A DNA stretch of 64,000 nucleotides from Loxodes magnus. Taxonomy: Eukaryota; Ciliophora; Karyorelictea; Loxodida; Loxodidae. The position numbers and the translations under genes are program-made. Below are positions 62,280-64,000 of this stretch, one piece after another. The stretch lies in NCBI GenBank assembly GCA_946699065.1, contig CAMPDV010000262.1, positions 62,001 to 126,000 on the forward strand, read 5' to 3'. Numbering within the stretch: position 1 is the first letter of the stretch; each line of letters starts with the position of its first letter. The notes beneath the pieces are model-generated. The model ran no database searches. It saw only the letters and a list, made by a program, of their open reading frames with translations, and was not told where the DNA came from.

Positions 62280-62711
62280 TTTTTAGAAGCTAGGTAAAAT
62301 CCCTTTTTGAAGTCCTACATATTTTTTCGGGTTGCTTAGTTGATTTTCTAAAGTGTTTTTACATCAGCTATAGAAAAACTTACTCATTTTATTTACCTTT
62401 ATTTCTTATTATTTTGCTTTATTAGCATCTATTAATGAAAAAAAATTGCATATGCAGGATATATGCAAAAAAAAACTCAAAGGGCTTTAAAAAATTTCTT
62501 GATTTGGATATTTTAACATTTAACATATTATTATATGTTAAAATTACCACTTAGTATTTAATATTATTTTTATTTAAAATTAATAATCATCAATTTTCAC
62601 GCATTATTTACTTAAATAATTTAGAGGATTTATAATTACATTTTTAATTAATTTAAGATAAATATTAAAAAATTATTATTTTTTAATTTAAAGAATTAGT
62701 AAAGTGAAAGG

Positions 62712-64000
62712 TCAAATATTGCTGTGAAAGTTTATACTTCCTATACTAAAATTTTCCATATTATGATTTTCTATAGAAAATGATCCATTAAAAATTTTTA
62801 TTTATTTTAATTTTTATTTTATCATTTTTAAATAGTTTTCACTGACTGTATTTTCACATTTAAACTTCAAAATTTTAAGTTTTTTTAATATAGGATATGC
62901 AATTCCATTTTCATCATAAATTGGAAAAGTTTCTTCATCAGCGTTTACAACTCCAACTAAATCTAATATTCTTAAGTGTTAGCTACTTTTTAATATCTAA
63001 ATAATTTGTAATTTGTTTAATATCATTTCTTTAAGATATAAGCCCGTTAGTTAATTTATTTTCACTATCTCTTAGATTCAGTTATAGCTTTTGTTTACCT
63101 AAACTTATTCTAAATAAAGAGTTTGTAAAAATTAGCAGTTTTATCTTATAGTGCTAAAAAATTCACCTTTTATATTTTTAATATTTTCTAATGCAATTGC
63201 CCTTAATTCCCAACACCTTTAAAATATTTCTATTAAAGTATCTTCAGATATTTAATCCATGTCAAATAAGCCAATTAAAAGATATTGCTATCCATAATTT
63301 CCTATTTATTATAGGGCTTAATTTTTAAGTTATTTTAACCCTTTAAGTTTTAGATGTTTTAAGTTAGGCGTTTTTTATAGTAAAGTTATTAAACATTCAT
63401 CATTAAATTATTAGCAGTTTGAAATATAAATTTCTTTAAGATTCTGATATGATGTCTTAAAAAAATCTAAGAATAGTCTATTAGAGAATTCTTCATTTAG
63501 CTCTATTTCATGTAAATCTTTATTTCTAAAAATTTGCAAAAGTAAATCCGAATTTCCATGCCAATTAGAGTCTATTATTTTCAAATTAGGACATAGATTA
63601 ATATTTTACTCTATTATTTCTTTCTTAAACCCTTAGATTGTTTATAACTAATGTCCTTTTTTTTCTAAATAATTCTTTATAAATTCTTTATTCAGAATTT
63701 CACTTTCTAAACACAGAAATTTCAATTTGATGTTTAAACAATAGCTGTTTAAAAATTCTCCTGTAATTCCACGTTAGTCATCTAGAAAATTAAAACTAAA
63801 TATTTCTAAATATTCTAAATTGTTTAGCCTTTATATGAAAAATAAATCTTTATCTTCTATATCACCATGCAGCACTAGTTTCTATAAGCTTGAAGGAAAT
63901 AAAAAGCTTGTAAAAGTAAAATTACTAAATAAGGTAAAGATATAAATTTCTTATAATAAAAATGTTTGATGCATTTTCAAGTTTTCTCATTATTTGTTTA
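62712..64000 (-). CDS. Leucine-rich-repeat protein (F-box/LRR, AMN1-type), 5' end outside window
   Basis: The minus frame is coherent over about 430 codons: NINLCPNLKIIDSNWHG, LHEIELNEEFSNRLFLDFF, NLKEIYISNCQQFNDECLIT, TPNLKHLKLKGLKQLKNQAL, CWELRAIALENIKNIKGEFF, LQTLYLEQ and LRILDLVGVVNADEE. The repeats with 'L..L.L..C..I.D..L' spacing are the cysteine-containing LRRs of F-box/LRR substrate receptors in SCF ubiquitin ligases. The first ~115 bases of the frame (63,885-64,000) match the 3' end of the MORN/F-box fragment at 5.4 kb, so an F-box and MORN repeats probably lie just beyond the window. A TGA at 62,712-62,714 is a candidate stop; TAA/TAG within are Gln. Confidence 0.7.

Noticed and set aside
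1..64000. Mitochondrial or bacterial origin
   Set aside because: TGA = Trp alone would fit mitochondria or mycoplasmas, but TAA/TAG = Gln, eukaryotic kinase, MORN, F-box and LINE genes and long deserts do not.
1..64000. Tetrahymena/Paramecium code (TGA as the only stop)
   Set aside because: Conserved TGA-for-Trp positions inside kinase and MORN domains of three paralogues exclude TGA as a general stop.

Overview
The window reads as nuclear DNA of a ciliate that has given all three standard stop codons a sense meaning. The long reading frames are only coherent if TAA and TAG are read as glutamine and TGA as tryptophan. The best proof is three paralogous protein kinase-MORN genes: TAA/TAG sit where Gln fits, and TGA sits at the conserved Trp of each MORN repeat and of the kinase C-lobe, interchangeable with TGG between paralogues. 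This matches karyorelict (Loxodes-like, table 27) or Condylostoma (table 28) codes. I lean to a karyorelict because of the very AT-rich, repeat-laden, gene-poor sequence, but the window does not decide it. ORFs called with the standard code are almost all shadows. Because nothing is a dedicated stop, every frame is open, so frame choice rests on homology and residue composition, and most gene ends are approximate.

Layout. 1-9.3 kb is a repeat cluster: a dispersed repeat (R1, second copy at 46.2-47.6 kb), at least five short mobile elements encoding one Gag-like protein (coiled coil plus CCHC zinc knuckle), and two truncated MORN/F-box gene fragments. 9.3-13.7 kb is AT desert. 13,766-14,944 is a clean two-helix membrane protein gene. 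15-19.5 kb is desert holding one decayed LRR fragment. 19.5-27.8 kb has dispersed single-copy genes: a RasGEF-like gene, a TMEM184-like membrane protein and less certain frames. 30.3-40.5 kb is a kinase-MORN gene that has duplicated about 3.7 kb of itself in tandem, so two kinase domains and a MORN array share one reading frame. 41-44 kb is a decayed non-LTR retrotransposon (endonuclease and reverse transcriptase). 46.2-47.6 kb is the R1 copy without insertions. 48.5-49.6 kb is an unidentified gene. 50.5-56.55 kb is the third kinase-MORN gene on the minus strand. 56.9-57.8 kb is another Gag-like element. 57.8-61.8 kb is desert, and 61.8-64 kb has a Gag-like element beside a leucine-rich-repeat gene cut by the window edge.

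Two things stand out. First is the stop-less code together with a giant double-kinase frame. Second is a family of about 850-bp 'gag-only' elements: two of them interrupt the first R1 copy, each flanked by a target-site duplication, while the second R1 copy preserves the empty sites. I saw no tRNA or rRNA genes, CRISPR arrays or bacterial-type signals.
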